NCBI RefSeq assembly: GCF_001874145.1
Contig: NZ_MPCX01000003.1
Coordinates: forward strand, 248,001 to 312,000
DNA from: Lacinutrix sp. MedPE-SW
GTDB lineage: Bacteria > Bacteroidota > Bacteroidia > Flavobacteriales > Flavobacteriaceae
Direction: 5' to 3'
DNA: 64,000 nt
Below the pieces are notes generated by a model. That model saw only the letters and a list, made by a program, of their open reading frames with translations, did not search any database and was not told where the DNA came from. The position numbers and the translations under genes were made by a program. Position 1 is the stretch's first letter, and each line of letters starts with the position of its first letter. Below, piece after piece: positions 24,795-33,601 of this stretch.

Positions 24795-27335
24795 TTAAAA
24801 GTTAAGTTTCATACCAACACTAAATGTTCTTCCGAAACCGTAATATACTCTTGCTGTTCTAAAAGTAGAGTCATCTCCATCTTGAGCATCAGCAATATAT
24901 TCTGTATTAAATACATTGTTTATTCTACCTGTTAAAGTAGCATCAAAACCACCAAAACTAAATCCATGTCTTAAGGCTGTATCAAAGATACCGTACGCAG
25001 GAACTTTCCATGCGTCTGGTCCAGCAGTACCTCTTTCACTTGGATCGAATTGTGCGTATAAGTTATCAAAATAATTGTAATCTATAGTAAATGTAGTTTT
25101 AGGTGTTAATTTATAATTAGTACCTAAAGCTAATGTTGTTTGTGCTGCATCACCTACGTGTAAATCTTCAATTATTATATCTACAGTTCGAACTAGTGTA
25201 TTTGTCTCATCGAAAATCTCAACTCCTTCAATATTGTTTTGCCATCTCCAGTCTCCAAGAGAAGCCATACCTGTTATTGTTAAATCATCAGTAGCTTTAT
25301 ATTTTAAATCTACTTCAATACCTTGGTGTAATGCGTTTACTCCTAAAATATTAGCAAAAGCTCTTGAACCATCTTGTAATTGGAAACTTGCAACTTCTGT
25401 TCTATCATTCCATGTTGTATGGTATAAGTTAACATTTGCAGATAATTTTTCTCCTCTATAACCATATCCAACTTCAAAACTAGTAATTTTTTGGTTTTCT
25501 GCATCTTCGTTAACATCAACGTTGTTTCTGTTAGCGAATACAGAGTTGAAATATGGTGCTTTTTCAAAGTATCCTAAGTTAGCGAATACATTATGATTTC
25601 CATCAATATTGTAGTTTGCTCCACCTTTTGCTCCATAACCAAAAAAGTTATAGAAATCTGTTTCTCTTAATGGATCGCTTTCTAAATATAAGAAACGATC
25701 AACTCTTTTATAAGCAGTATTAGATGCTGATAAAGATACAAATGCAGATAATTGATCTTTAGAATATTCTGCTTGAGCAAATGCTCCAAACCAGTTTACT
25801 ATACCATCATTATCATAAAAAATCTTATCTCCAACTTGCGCTTGAAAATTTGGATTGTTAACATCGCTATTATCTAATGCGTATTGACCACCTAATAAAT
25901 CTGTAACTTCTGTAAAGTGAATACCTTTATAATTTCTATAATCTAAACCACCTAATAAAACGATTTCATCTGTTAAGTCTGTTTTTAATGTAGATAATAC
26001 ACCATACCAGTTGTGATCGTTTCTTGAAGCTCTTAAAAAAGATTCTGAACCGTTAACTCCTGCAGCTTCATTTTCTGCAACAATTCTATCGAAATCAATT
26101 GTACCTAATTCTCCAATTCTATATTCTGAGTTAGAAAGAGCGAATTTAGTTCCGTCTCCTCCGGTTCCACCTCCACCACCAGAACCAAACGATACGTAGG
26201 CTGCTGTTGATAACGATGTTTTATCTGAAATATCCCAATAGTGATTTAAAGAGATTTGAGGTTTATGGTAGAAGTTATCTTCTGCGTGAGTTACTTGTCC
26301 ATTTTTATATCCCCAATCTGAATTGAATTTTATACCACGTTCGCTATCTCTATAAACAGACATGTTGTGGTTTGTTTGTCTTTGACCGTGACGTTGTTTA
26401 GCTCCAAAAGCTGTAAACGATAACTTATGTTCGTCATTAAGTTGTTTAGATAAGTTAACGAAGTAAGAAATTGCGTTAAATTCTGTACCATCTACATAAC
26501 CGTTACCGTCTGTTTTTGAAGCAGAAACTGTGGCAGCAAAATCGTTATCCATTAAACCCGTTGAGTAAGTTACTCCATATTTTTCGTAACCATCGTTTCC
26601 TAAAGTAGCGTATACATTACCACCTTCTTCTACATCTGTAGTTTTAGAGATAATATTAATTGTACCACCAACAGAAGGTACTGCAACTTTAGAAGCACCA
26701 AGACCTCTTTGTACTTGCATAGAGCTTGTTACATCTCCTAAACCAGCCCAGTTAGACCAGTAAACTCTACCGTTTTCCATATCGTTAACCGGCACACCGT
26801 TAATCATTACGGCAACATTTTCTGAATCGAAACCACGTAAATTAATACGACCGTCTCCATAACCTCCACCAGCTTTTGTAGCGTATACACCTGGTGTAGA
26901 TTTTAATACTTCAGGAAATTCTTGAGTTCCTAATTTTAGAGAAATTTCATTTGCTCTAATAGTAGATACAGCAACTGGAGTTTTTCTATCTACAGCAACT
27001 GATGCAATAATATTTACCTCTTGTAAACCAAATTCACTAGGCGCTAAAGTAATTTCACCAAGATTAGTATCTCCTGTGATATCAAACTCTTGAGTTAAAT
27101 ATCCAACAAAAGAGATTGCTATTTTACTATTACTGCTTTTAGTAGTTAAACTAAAGTTACCATCAAAATCTGAAGAAATACCATTACTAGTACCTACTTC
27201 AATGATATTTACACCTGGCATTGGTGAGTTAGTTTCTGGATCTAGCACAGTACCTGTTACTACACTTTGAGCCAATGTAATTGCTGAACATAAGAATGTT
27301 ACTGCAAGAAACAAAATTTTAAAATTGTTCTTCAT
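24795..27335 (-). CDS. TonB-dependent outer-membrane receptor, second of two paralogues
   Basis: 846 residues. Signal peptide (ILFLAVTFLCSAITLAQ), a carboxypeptidase-regulatory-like domain (about 23-100, VVTGTVLDPETNSPMPGVNI), a TonB-box-like stretch (QEVNIIASV), plug domain (about 120-230, INLRGFDSENVAVMINGVPV; VYWSNWAGLGDV; PSVGGTINIISK) and a beta barrel ending FSVGMKLNF. Within the barrel a glycine run (FGSGGGGGTGGDG) probably lies in a surface loop. It leads a two-gene operon with the anchor-J lipoprotein and has an exact -7 promoter element at 27369-27376. Substrate unknown; the context with a second related receptor and a secreted nuclease suggests an organic phosphate or nucleic-acid source. 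Confidence 0.95.
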   Translation of the reverse strand: MKNNFKILFLAVTFLCSAITLAQSVVTGTVLDPETNSPMPGVNIIEVGTSNGISSDFDGNFSLTTKSSNSKIAISFVGYLTQEFDITGDTNLGEITLAPSEFGLQEVNIIASVAVDRKTPVAVSTIRANEISLKLGTQEFPEVLKSTPGVYATKAGGGYGDGRINLRGFDSENVAVMINGVPVNDMENGRVYWSNWAGLGDVTSSMQVQRGLGASKVAVPSVGGTINIISKTTDVEEGGNVYATLGNDGYEKYGVTYSTGLMDNDFAATVSASKTDGNGYVDGTEFNAISYFVNLSKQLNDEHKLSFTAFGAKQRHGQRQTNHNMSVYRDSERGIKFNSDWGYKNGQVTHAEDNFYHKPQISLNHYWDISDKTSLSTAAYVSFGSGGGGGTGGDGTKFALSNSEYRIGELGTIDFDRIVAENEAAGVNGSESFLRASRNDHNWYGVLSTLKTDLTDEIVLLGGLDYRNYKGIHFTEVTDLLGGQYALDNSDVNNPNFQAQVGDKIFYDNDGIVNWFGAFAQAEYSKDQLSAFVSLSASNTAYKRVDRFLYLESDPLRETDFYNFFGYGAKGGANYNIDGNHNVFANLGYFEKAPYFNSVFANRNNVDVNEDAENQKITSFEVGYGYRGEKLSANVNLYHTTWNDRTEVASFQLQDGSRAFANILGVNALHQGIEVDLKYKATDDLTITGMASLGDWRWQNNIEGVEIFDETNTLVRTVDIIIEDLHVGDAAQTTLALGTNYKLTPKTTFTIDYNYFDNLYAQFDPSERGTAGPDAWKVPAYGIFDTALRHGFSFGGFDATLTGRINNVFNTEYIADAQDGDDSTFRTARVYYGFGRTFSVGMKLNF

Positions 27336-27368
27336 TTTGTTAGATTAATTTGTTTGTTTAATTTTTGT

Positions 27369-27376
27369 CAAAATTA
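27369..27376 (-). promoter_or_regulatory. -7 promoter element for second TonB receptor operon
   Basis: Minus strand TAATTTTG, an exact TAnnTTTG match, 33 nt before the receptor ATG. Confidence 0.6.
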
Positions 27377-27483
27377 CGCATATCTGCGCCGGTAATATTA
27401 ACTCAATGTTAACATTTCGTAAATTATTTTTAACAACTATTTAACTTGAGGATGGTTTAAATAAAGAAAAATCTTAAGATTGT

Positions 27484-29127
27484 TTATTTAAAGTCGTTGT
27501 AAAATTGAAGAATATTTTTTGTAGACCTATCGTGGCTATCAAAATTACCTGAAGACATGTCTTTTAAAATGTTATTTGCTAACTGCTTACCAAGCTCAAC
27601 ACCAAATTGATCGTAACTAAATATATTCCATATAATACCTTGAACAAATATTTTATGTTCATAAAGCGCAATTAACTTCCCTAAGCTTTCTGGTGTAAGC
27701 TTTTTTATAAAAATTGAATTTGTAGGTTTATTACCTTCGAATACTTTATATGGTAAAAGTTTTTCTATTTCTGAAGTAGATAGTTTTGTTTTTTCTAACT
27801 CTGCTTTAACCTGTGCTTTTGTTTTTCCATTTAATAGTGCTTCGGTTTGCGCTATGTAATTTGAAATTAATTTATCTTGATGCTCTTGATTTCCATGTAG
27901 AGATTGTGCAAAACCTATAAAATCTGCTGGGATTAATTTAGTACCTTGATGGATTAATTGAAAAAAAGCATGTTGAGAGTTTGTTCCTGGTTCTCCCCAA
28001 ATTAATGTTCCTGTTTGATAATTTACTCTTTCTCCATTACGGTCTATACTTTTCCCATTACTTTCCATAATACCTTGCTGTAAATATGTAGCAAATTGAT
28101 TAAGGTATTGCGAGTAACCTATTACAGCTTCACTTTCGGCATTAAAAAAGTTGTTATACCATATAGTTAATAAAGAAAGAATTACTGGAATATTATTCTC
28201 GAACGCTTCATTTTTAAAATGTAAGTCCATTTTGTTAGCGCCTTCCAATAATTTATCAAAATTCTTAAAGCCTACAGCTAAACTAATACTTAAACCTACA
28301 GCGCTCCAAAGAGAAAAACGACCACCAACCCAATTCCACATTGGAAATATGTTGTTTTCGTCTATGCCAAAACCTTTAACCTTTTCAATATTTGTAGAAA
28401 CTGCAACAAAGTGTTTTGCTACATCACTTTTATTTGCGTGATTTAAAAACCAATTTTTAATCGTAGTAGCGTTAGAGAGTGTTTCTTGTGTTGTAAATGT
28501 TTTAGATACAATTACAAACAGTGTTGTTTCTGGGTCTAATTTTTTTAGTACTTCGTTTACATGATCTCCATCTACATTACTTACAAAGTGTGTTGTTAAA
28601 TGGTTTTTATAGAACTGCAACGTATCTACTACCATTGCAGGCCCTAAATCACTACCACCAATACCAATGTTTACAATGGTTTTAAATTCTTTGCCTGTGT
28701 ACCCTTTTAATTCACCGTTAATAATTTGATTACTAAATTTTTCAATTTTAGATTTTACTTCAAATATTTCTGGCATTACATTTTTCCCATCTACTATAAC
28801 ATTATCTGTTATTTTTCCGCGAAGCGCTGTGTGTAAAACAGCTCTATTTTCGGTTTGATTTATTATTTCACCATCAAAATATGCTGATATTGCTTCTTTT
28901 AGATTTACTTGTTTTGCTAAATCTAATAATAAGCTTAGCGTTTCTTCTGTAATTCTATTTTTAGAAAAATCTACAAAAAAATCCTCCCATTTTAAAGAAA
29001 GGTTGTTTGCTCTTTCTTTATTTTTTTCAAATAAGTTTTTCATTTCTAAATCTTTTACAGATTCGAAATGATTTTGCAAAGCTTTCCAAGCTTGTGTAGT
29101 GGTTGGGTTTATAGATGGTAATACCAT
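27484..29127 (-). CDS. pgi: Glucose-6-phosphate isomerase
   Basis: 547 residues, the bacterial PGI length. It interconverts glucose-6-phosphate and fructose-6-phosphate in glycolysis and gluconeogenesis. Family landmarks: [11 protein letters not shown], phosphate-binding [38 protein letters not shown], the active-site segment [18 protein letters not shown], and the C-terminal [12 protein letters not shown]. The ATG overlaps the stop of the M23 peptidase gene (TAATG), so translation is probably coupled. It is the last gene of a four-gene operon with DUF3108, kynA and the peptidase. Confidence 0.97.
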   Translation of the reverse strand: MVLPSINPTTTQAWKALQNHFESVKDLEMKNLFEKNKERANNLSLKWEDFFVDFSKNRITEETLSLLLDLAKQVNLKEAISAYFDGEIINQTENRAVLHTALRGKITDNVIVDGKNVMPEIFEVKSKIEKFSNQIINGELKGYTGKEFKTIVNIGIGGSDLGPAMVVDTLQFYKNHLTTHFVSNVDGDHVNEVLKKLDPETTLFVIVSKTFTTQETLSNATTIKNWFLNHANKSDVAKHFVAVSTNIEKVKGFGIDENNIFPMWNWVGGRFSLWSAVGLSISLAVGFKNFDKLLEGANKMDLHFKNEAFENNIPVILSLLTIWYNNFFNAESEAVIGYSQYLNQFATYLQQGIMESNGKSIDRNGERVNYQTGTLIWGEPGTNSQHAFFQLIHQGTKLIPADFIGFAQSLHGNQEHQDKLISNYIAQTEALLNGKTKAQVKAELEKTKLSTSEIEKLLPYKVFEGNKPTNSIFIKKLTPESLGKLIALYEHKIFVQGIIWNIFSYDQFGVELGKQLANNILKDMSSGNFDSHDRSTKNILQFYNDFK

Positions 29128-30455
29128 TATTGTAATTGGGTTATCAGGTTATCTTGTGAAATTAATAAACTATCCATCTCTATTTCTTCTATAGGTTCTA
29201 CTGGATATTCAATATTATCTAATTGAATTTTTAAGGGTTTTATAAATTCTAAAAACTCAGTTTTTAAGCTGTCTGAAATTGGTTTTGCTTCTGGTAATTT
29301 TTGTTTAAATGGGTCTACTTGTTTTCCGTTTTTCCAGAAACGATAACATACGTGTGGTCCTGAAGTATTTCCTGTCATGCCCACATAACCTATTACTTCG
29401 CCTTGTTTTACAAAGTCTCCAACTTTAGCTTTACGCTTAGACATATGTAAATATTGGGTTGTATAAGTACTATTATGTTTAACTTTTACATAATTACCAT
29501 TACCACCACGCCTTGCAGATTCTATTACAGTACCATTTGCTGTAGACATAATTGGAGTTCCAACTTTGGCTGCAAAATCTGTACCTTTATGTGGCCTTAT
29601 TCTATTTCCATACAAGGCTATACGTCTTCTTAAATTGTAACGAGATGAAATACGACTGAAACTTACTGGAGATTTTAAAAATGCTCGACGCAAATTTTTT
29701 GCTTCTTCATTAAAATAATCTCTAATACCTAAAACGGTATCTGTTTCAAATTCGAAAGCATAAAAAGGTTCTTTATTATGTTCAAAGTATGCTGCTTTAA
29801 TTTCGTGTATTCCTGCATATATTGAATCGTCGATATACTTTTCTGTATACACAACTTTAAATTTATCGTTTTTTTGAAGTCTTGAAAAATCTATTGTCCA
29901 GGCATAAATATCACTCATTCTCAAGGCTAACATAAATGGTTTTCCTTGATCATCTAACGCGTTTGAAATATTTGATTCTATAACTCCAGAAACTGTTTTT
30001 TCTACGTATTTAATTGGTTTTGTACTTGTATAAGCTTTAATAGAATCTTGAAAATCTACTACAGCATAACGTTCTTTTGTAGGTTGATAAATAAAGCATT
30101 TTGGTGTTTGCAAAGAATCGTTAGCACAGAGTATGGTGTATGGTTTGCCTACTTGAAGTTTTCTAACATCAAAACTGTCTTTTGATGCTTCTGCGATTTC
30201 GAAAATTTTTGGGTAACTTATATTATTACGTTCTAAAATTACGCCAAAGGTATCTCCACTTTTAATGGTATCTCTTTTTACAATAAAGTCTTTTAAATTA
30301 AACCCAAACTCATACAACTCTTCAGGTTCAATTACAGAAACCGTTTCTAAATCTTGTTTATTTTCTTTTTCTTCTTTGCAGCTATTTAGGGTTAAGAAAA
30401 AAACTAAAAGTATTACAAGTTTTTTCCCCAATCTTCTAATTCTTTCGTACTCCAT
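29127..30455 (-). CDS. M23-family peptidoglycan endopeptidase, lipoprotein, with His-x-Cys variant motif
   Basis: 442 residues from ATG 30455, which overlaps the end of kynA by 43 nt; a TTG about 27 nt later would also give the lipoprotein signal ([14 protein letters not shown], Cys26), while the upstream ATG at 30509 is unlikely. A long N-terminal part (about 50-270) resembles the regulatory/LysM-like and coiled parts of such peptidases. The LytM/M23 domain (about 285-390) has the metal site HKGTDFA, the YLHMS motif and GPHVCYRF. The last one is normally GxHxH; here the metal-binding second His is Cys370. M23 enzymes cut peptide cross-links in peptidoglycan. Its stop overlaps the pgi start. 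Confidence 0.9.
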   Translation of the reverse strand: MEYERIRRLGKKLVILLVFFLTLNSCKEEKENKQDLETVSVIEPEELYEFGFNLKDFIVKRDTIKSGDTFGVILERNNISYPKIFEIAEASKDSFDVRKLQVGKPYTILCANDSLQTPKCFIYQPTKERYAVVDFQDSIKAYTSTKPIKYVEKTVSGVIESNISNALDDQGKPFMLALRMSDIYAWTIDFSRLQKNDKFKVVYTEKYIDDSIYAGIHEIKAAYFEHNKEPFYAFEFETDTVLGIRDYFNEEAKNLRRAFLKSPVSFSRISSRYNLRRRIALYGNRIRPHKGTDFAAKVGTPIMSTANGTVIESARRGGNGNYVKVKHNSTYTTQYLHMSKRKAKVGDFVKQGEVIGYVGMTGNTSGPHVCYRFWKNGKQVDPFKQKLPEAKPISDSLKTEFLEFIKPLKIQLDNIEYPVEPIEEIEMDSLLISQDNLITQLQ

Positions 30456-31336
30456 AAATCTGGAAAAAATATTCGTCTTTGATATTTTGGATGCATGTAT
30501 TTTACCCATTCGCTTCCTCCTGTTGCTTCTGCTGTTTTACCACCAATGTTTAAATAGTGGTTTGCGGTGTTATAATGTGCCATTACCCATGTTATATTTA
30601 CTGTATAATCATAATGGCGCATGGCTTTAATTAAATCTTTATCTTCTTTAACCTCTTGTGGTAAACCTTTAAAGATTGTCCACAAATTATGAGTGTTATA
30701 GAACTCTGCAAATCTAATAAATTCGTCTTTGTATTTCTCTTCGAAAACTGTTAATGTATAAGATTTTTTTCCGGTTTTATAATCTTTTCCTGCTGCTTGC
30801 CAATATAAATGTTCGAAAGCATGTTCAAATGAAGTATTACGATCTATTGTCTCTCTAAAGCGATTATCTATCAAGTTTATTAACTCTGTAGATGCGAATT
30901 CTATTTTACGATATTGCGCACTTTGAAAACCACTTGCTGGAGTTAATGTATTTCTAAATTTATTATACTGTTCTATATCCATACCATCTTTCATTACTGT
31001 AAAAGATGATGTTAAAACATCAAAATAGCGACTTATTCGCATTATTTTTGTTTCGAAAAATGCTGCGGTAATATTTTCTTTTTTTGCAACTTGGTCTATT
31101 TCCCAAAGAATCATTTTAAATAACAACTCGTTGACTTGATGATACATTAAAAACACCATTTCATCTGGTAATGTTGTACGTTGTACTTGAAGATTTAAAA
31201 GTGCATCGGTTTGTATATAATCCCAATAATCTATTGGTTTACTATGTAACAAACCATCTAGGTGTGTGTTTACATTTTGACCTAAGTTTTTATATTTATC
31301 TATTAATTGATCTGTTGTATTTTGGTCTATACTCAT
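30413..31336 (-). CDS. kynA: Tryptophan 2,3-dioxygenase
   Basis: 307 residues. This heme enzyme opens the indole ring of tryptophan to N-formylkynurenine, the first step of the kynurenine pathway. Landmarks: DEMVFLMYHQVNELLFKMIL (substrate-site region), QSAQYRKIEF, the MAHYNTANHYL helix and ATGGSEWVKYMHPKYQRRI near the C terminus, with [11 protein letters not shown] at the end. The start is ATG 31336, which overlaps the stop of the DUF3108 gene as TAATG; the frame could extend upstream but only into that gene. No other kynurenine gene is in the window. Its place between an envelope protein and a peptidoglycan hydrolase is odd functionally but the overlaps show a true operon. Confidence 0.94.
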   Translation of the reverse strand: MSIDQNTTDQLIDKYKNLGQNVNTHLDGLLHSKPIDYWDYIQTDALLNLQVQRTTLPDEMVFLMYHQVNELLFKMILWEIDQVAKKENITAAFFETKIMRISRYFDVLTSSFTVMKDGMDIEQYNKFRNTLTPASGFQSAQYRKIEFASTELINLIDNRFRETIDRNTSFEHAFEHLYWQAAGKDYKTGKKSYTLTVFEEKYKDEFIRFAEFYNTHNLWTIFKGLPQEVKEDKDLIKAMRHYDYTVNITWVMAHYNTANHYLNIGGKTAEATGGSEWVKYMHPKYQRRIFFPDLWSTKELEDWGKNL

Positions 31337-32118
31337 TAGTTTTCTACAATAATTTTGAATGGATGTTTTAATCCTTTCCAAGCAACCAAGTCTGCTCTTA
31401 AAGAACCTACCGCTAAATCTGCTTTTATACGTAAAGGTACTTTATTTTTATCTTTAGTTACCCAAAGTGTTAAACTTTCTTCTTCTTTAAACACGCGACC
31501 TGCCATTACATAAGGCCTAAAAACTAAAGATTCTACTTTATTACCATTATTCATTTTTATGGTTTCTTCTCCTAAATATTTAAGTTTGAAGCCATAAGTT
31601 TCTTCATCGAAAAACATATCTAATTTCACCTCATCGCCAATTTTTAAACTTGAGGTATCAATATTATTTCGTAAATAATAAAATGTTGAAACCATATCTT
31701 GCACATTTGCATTGGTTTCTACCGTTTTTTTAGTTTTATATTTTTTATTGTGTATTAAGGCTTTGTTTTCTGCTTGATTAAATTTAATCTCGATATCTTT
31801 AGTGTGACCACCTTCGTCTATTTTTCTAATAAATTTATAAGGTAAAATTGTATTTGCATCAAAGTAACTTTCGTATCTGTCTTCAACTTTAAAAAACCAT
31901 TTAATTGCTCCTGTTGTCCAACCTTTACCAACTACATGATATACTGGTTTTCCATCTAGCGTTTTTTCTTTTACAGAGAGTGTTGCATTACCTGCTTTTA
32001 AAAAGCCACTATAGCTCATTTTAAACTTAAACCACTCACCACTTTTAAATGAACTTTCTTGAGAGAAACCCAAATTAAATGTGAGTATTGCTATTATTAT
32101 AAATGTAAATTTTTTCAT
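31336..32118 (-). CDS. DUF3108 domain secreted protein
   Basis: 260 residues with a signal peptide (FTFIIIAILTFNLGFSQ). The mature protein matches the DUF3108 pattern: FKSGEWFKFKMSYSGFLKAG near the N terminus, VVGKGWTTGAIKWFFKVEDR, DMFFDEETYGFKLKYLGEE, and the closing PLRIKADLAVGSLRADL. The family is periplasmic and of unknown function; a role in lipid or envelope handling is often guessed. It is the first gene of the operon DUF3108-kynA-M23-pgi and has an exact -7 promoter element at 32194-32201. Confidence 0.85.
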   Translation of the reverse strand: MKKFTFIIIAILTFNLGFSQESSFKSGEWFKFKMSYSGFLKAGNATLSVKEKTLDGKPVYHVVGKGWTTGAIKWFFKVEDRYESYFDANTILPYKFIRKIDEGGHTKDIEIKFNQAENKALIHNKKYKTKKTVETNANVQDMVSTFYYLRNNIDTSSLKIGDEVKLDMFFDEETYGFKLKYLGEETIKMNNGNKVESLVFRPYVMAGRVFKEEESLTLWVTKDKNKVPLRIKADLAVGSLRADLVAWKGLKHPFKIIVEN

Positions 32119-32193
32119 AGTTTTTGTCTTATTATAAACAACTTAGAAGCTATTTATTTATTGCTCTATAAAGTTAGATTACAATTACTATTC

Positions 32194-32201
32194 CAAAAAT
32201 A
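32194..32201 (-). promoter_or_regulatory. -7 promoter element for DUF3108-kynA-M23-pgi operon
   Basis: Minus strand TATTTTTG, an exact TAnnTTTG match, 75 nt before the DUF3108 start. Confidence 0.5.
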
Positions 32202-32206
32202 TAAAT

Positions 32207-32240
32207 AAAAAAACACCACTATAGTATTAGTGATGTTTTT
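32207..32240 (-). terminator. Terminator of hppD
   Basis: Imperfect stem AACACCACTA (32212-32221) with TAGTGATGTT (about 32228-32237), one mismatch, T-run on the minus strand. It lies just past the hppD stop and partly under the next operon's promoter region. Confidence 0.7.
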
Positions 32241-32262
32241 TATTTGTTATTTATTTTAGCTT

Positions 32263-33426
32263 TTATAGGGTTCCTCTTTTTGCTTGTTCTCTCTCTATAG
32301 ACTCAAACAAAGCTTTAAAGTTTCCTGCTCCAAAACCTTTTGCTCCCATACGTTGAATGATTTCGAAAAAGAGTGTTGGTCTATCTTCTACTGGTTTTGT
32401 GAAAATTTGAAGTAAGTATCCTTCTTCATCGGCATCTATCATGATACCTAAGGCTTTTAGTTTTTCGATATCTTCTTTTAGCTCATGGCTAAATTCTTCT
32501 AAACGGCCAGGTACAGATTTATAATATTCGTCTGGTGGTGTTGATAAAAATTCCACACCATTAGCGCGTAATTGTGATACTGTTTTTAAAATATCGTCTG
32601 TAGCTACTGCTATGTGTTGTACTCCTGCACCTTCGTAGAAATCTAAATACTCTTCTATTTGTGAGCGTTTTTTTCCTTCGGCTGGTTCGTTTATTGGGAA
32701 TTTAATTCTTCCGTTACCATTAGACATTACTTTACTCATTAATGCTGAGTATTCTGTATGTATTTGCTTATCATCGAAAGACAAAAAGTTTTCAAAACCC
32801 ATAACGTCTTCATACCATTTTACCCATACATCCATTTGGTTCCAGCCTACATTACCAACCATGTGATCTATGTATTTTAAGCCTGCTGTTGGTGGATTAT
32901 AATCTGACTCCCATTTTTGGAATCCTGGTAAAAATGCGCCGTTATAATTTTTACGTTCTACAAACATGTGTACTGTTTCGCCATAGGTGTAAATTCCTGC
33001 TCTTACTACTTCGCCGTGCTCGTCTTTTTCTACTGTTGGCTCCATATAAGATTTTGCTCCTCTAGAGGTGGTTTCTTGGTAAGCTTTTCTAGCATCTTCA
33101 ACCCATAATGCTACTATTTTAACACCATCGCCATGTTTTACAATATGGTCGTTTATTGGCGATTTACTGTTTAATGGTGTTGTTAGCATTAACTTAATTT
33201 TGTCTTGTGTTAAGACATAACTTACAGAATCTGTTGAGCCTGTTTCTAAGCCTTTGTATGCGTGCGATTGAAAACCGAATGCTGTTTTGTAAAAGTGCGC
33301 TGCTTGTTTAGCATTACCCACGTAAAACTCTACGTAGTCTGTTCCTAAAAGTGGAAGGAAATCTTGTGCGCCTTCGAATATTTTTTCTAAACCGTAGTTT
33401 ACTGATTCTATTTCTTTTTTACTCAT
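32263..33426 (-). CDS. hppD: 4-hydroxyphenylpyruvate dioxygenase
   Basis: 387 residues. An Fe(II) dioxygenase that converts 4-hydroxyphenylpyruvate to homogentisate in tyrosine breakdown. Two vicinal-oxygen-chelate halves are visible: the N-terminal one (LLGTDYVEFYVGNAKQAAHF) and the catalytic C-terminal one with iron ligands in YIDHMVGNV (His), GVQHIAVATDDI (His) and LFFEIIQRMGAKGFGAGNF (Glu). The product is the substrate of the hmgA enzyme encoded 175 bp upstream on the same strand. Between them lie an inverted repeat near 33457-33489 and a structured repeat-like element, so processing or separate control is possible. Confidence 0.96.
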   Translation of the reverse strand: MSKKEIESVNYGLEKIFEGAQDFLPLLGTDYVEFYVGNAKQAAHFYKTAFGFQSHAYKGLETGSTDSVSYVLTQDKIKLMLTTPLNSKSPINDHIVKHGDGVKIVALWVEDARKAYQETTSRGAKSYMEPTVEKDEHGEVVRAGIYTYGETVHMFVERKNYNGAFLPGFQKWESDYNPPTAGLKYIDHMVGNVGWNQMDVWVKWYEDVMGFENFLSFDDKQIHTEYSALMSKVMSNGNGRIKFPINEPAEGKKRSQIEEYLDFYEGAGVQHIAVATDDILKTVSQLRANGVEFLSTPPDEYYKSVPGRLEEFSHELKEDIEKLKALGIMIDADEEGYLLQIFTKPVEDRPTLFFEIIQRMGAKGFGAGNFKALFESIEREQAKRGTL

Positions 33427-33456
33427 GATGTTTATATTTTTTCTTCTTGTTTTAAG

Positions 33457-33489
33457 AAGTACTCAATTTAATTGATTGAGCGTGTACTT
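33457..33489. promoter_or_regulatory. Inverted repeat upstream of hppD, possible operator or 5'UTR hairpin
   Basis: CTCAAT (33462-33467) pairs with ATTGAG (33475-33480) and, outside a 3-nt bulge, AAGTAC (33457-33462) with GTACTT (33484-33489). The repeat is 31 nt before the hppD start. A regulator-binding site or leader hairpin is possible; nothing in the sequence decides which. Confidence 0.4.
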
Positions 33490-33520
33490 TTTGATTTTAC
33501 TATTACTTAGCTAATATTTT

Positions 33521-33592
33521 AGCCCTGATTGATGCGGCATCCTTTTTTTATTTTTCTTAAAAAAAGATATAGCGGAAAGCAGGAAATAGCTT
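33521..33592. repeat. Probable dispersed flavobacterial structured element between hmgA and hppD
   Basis: The 72-nt element has nested complementary arms: AGC / GCT at the ends, CCTG (about 33524-33527) with CAGG (about 33579-33583), and a central hairpin CTTTTTTTA (33542-33550) with TAAAAAAAG (33558-33566). The flanking words AGCCCTGATTGATGCGGCAT and GATATAGCGGAAAGCAGGAA match, from memory, a sequence seen between genes in many Flavobacteriaceae genomes. Only one copy is in this window. Confidence 0.55.
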
Positions 33593-33601
33593 CTAATTAT
33601 T

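Noticed and set aside
30265-30630. Plus-strand frame of 121 codons over the M23/kynA junction
   Set aside because: Antisense to two certain genes; composition (Leu/Phe/Ser) is typical of a shadow.
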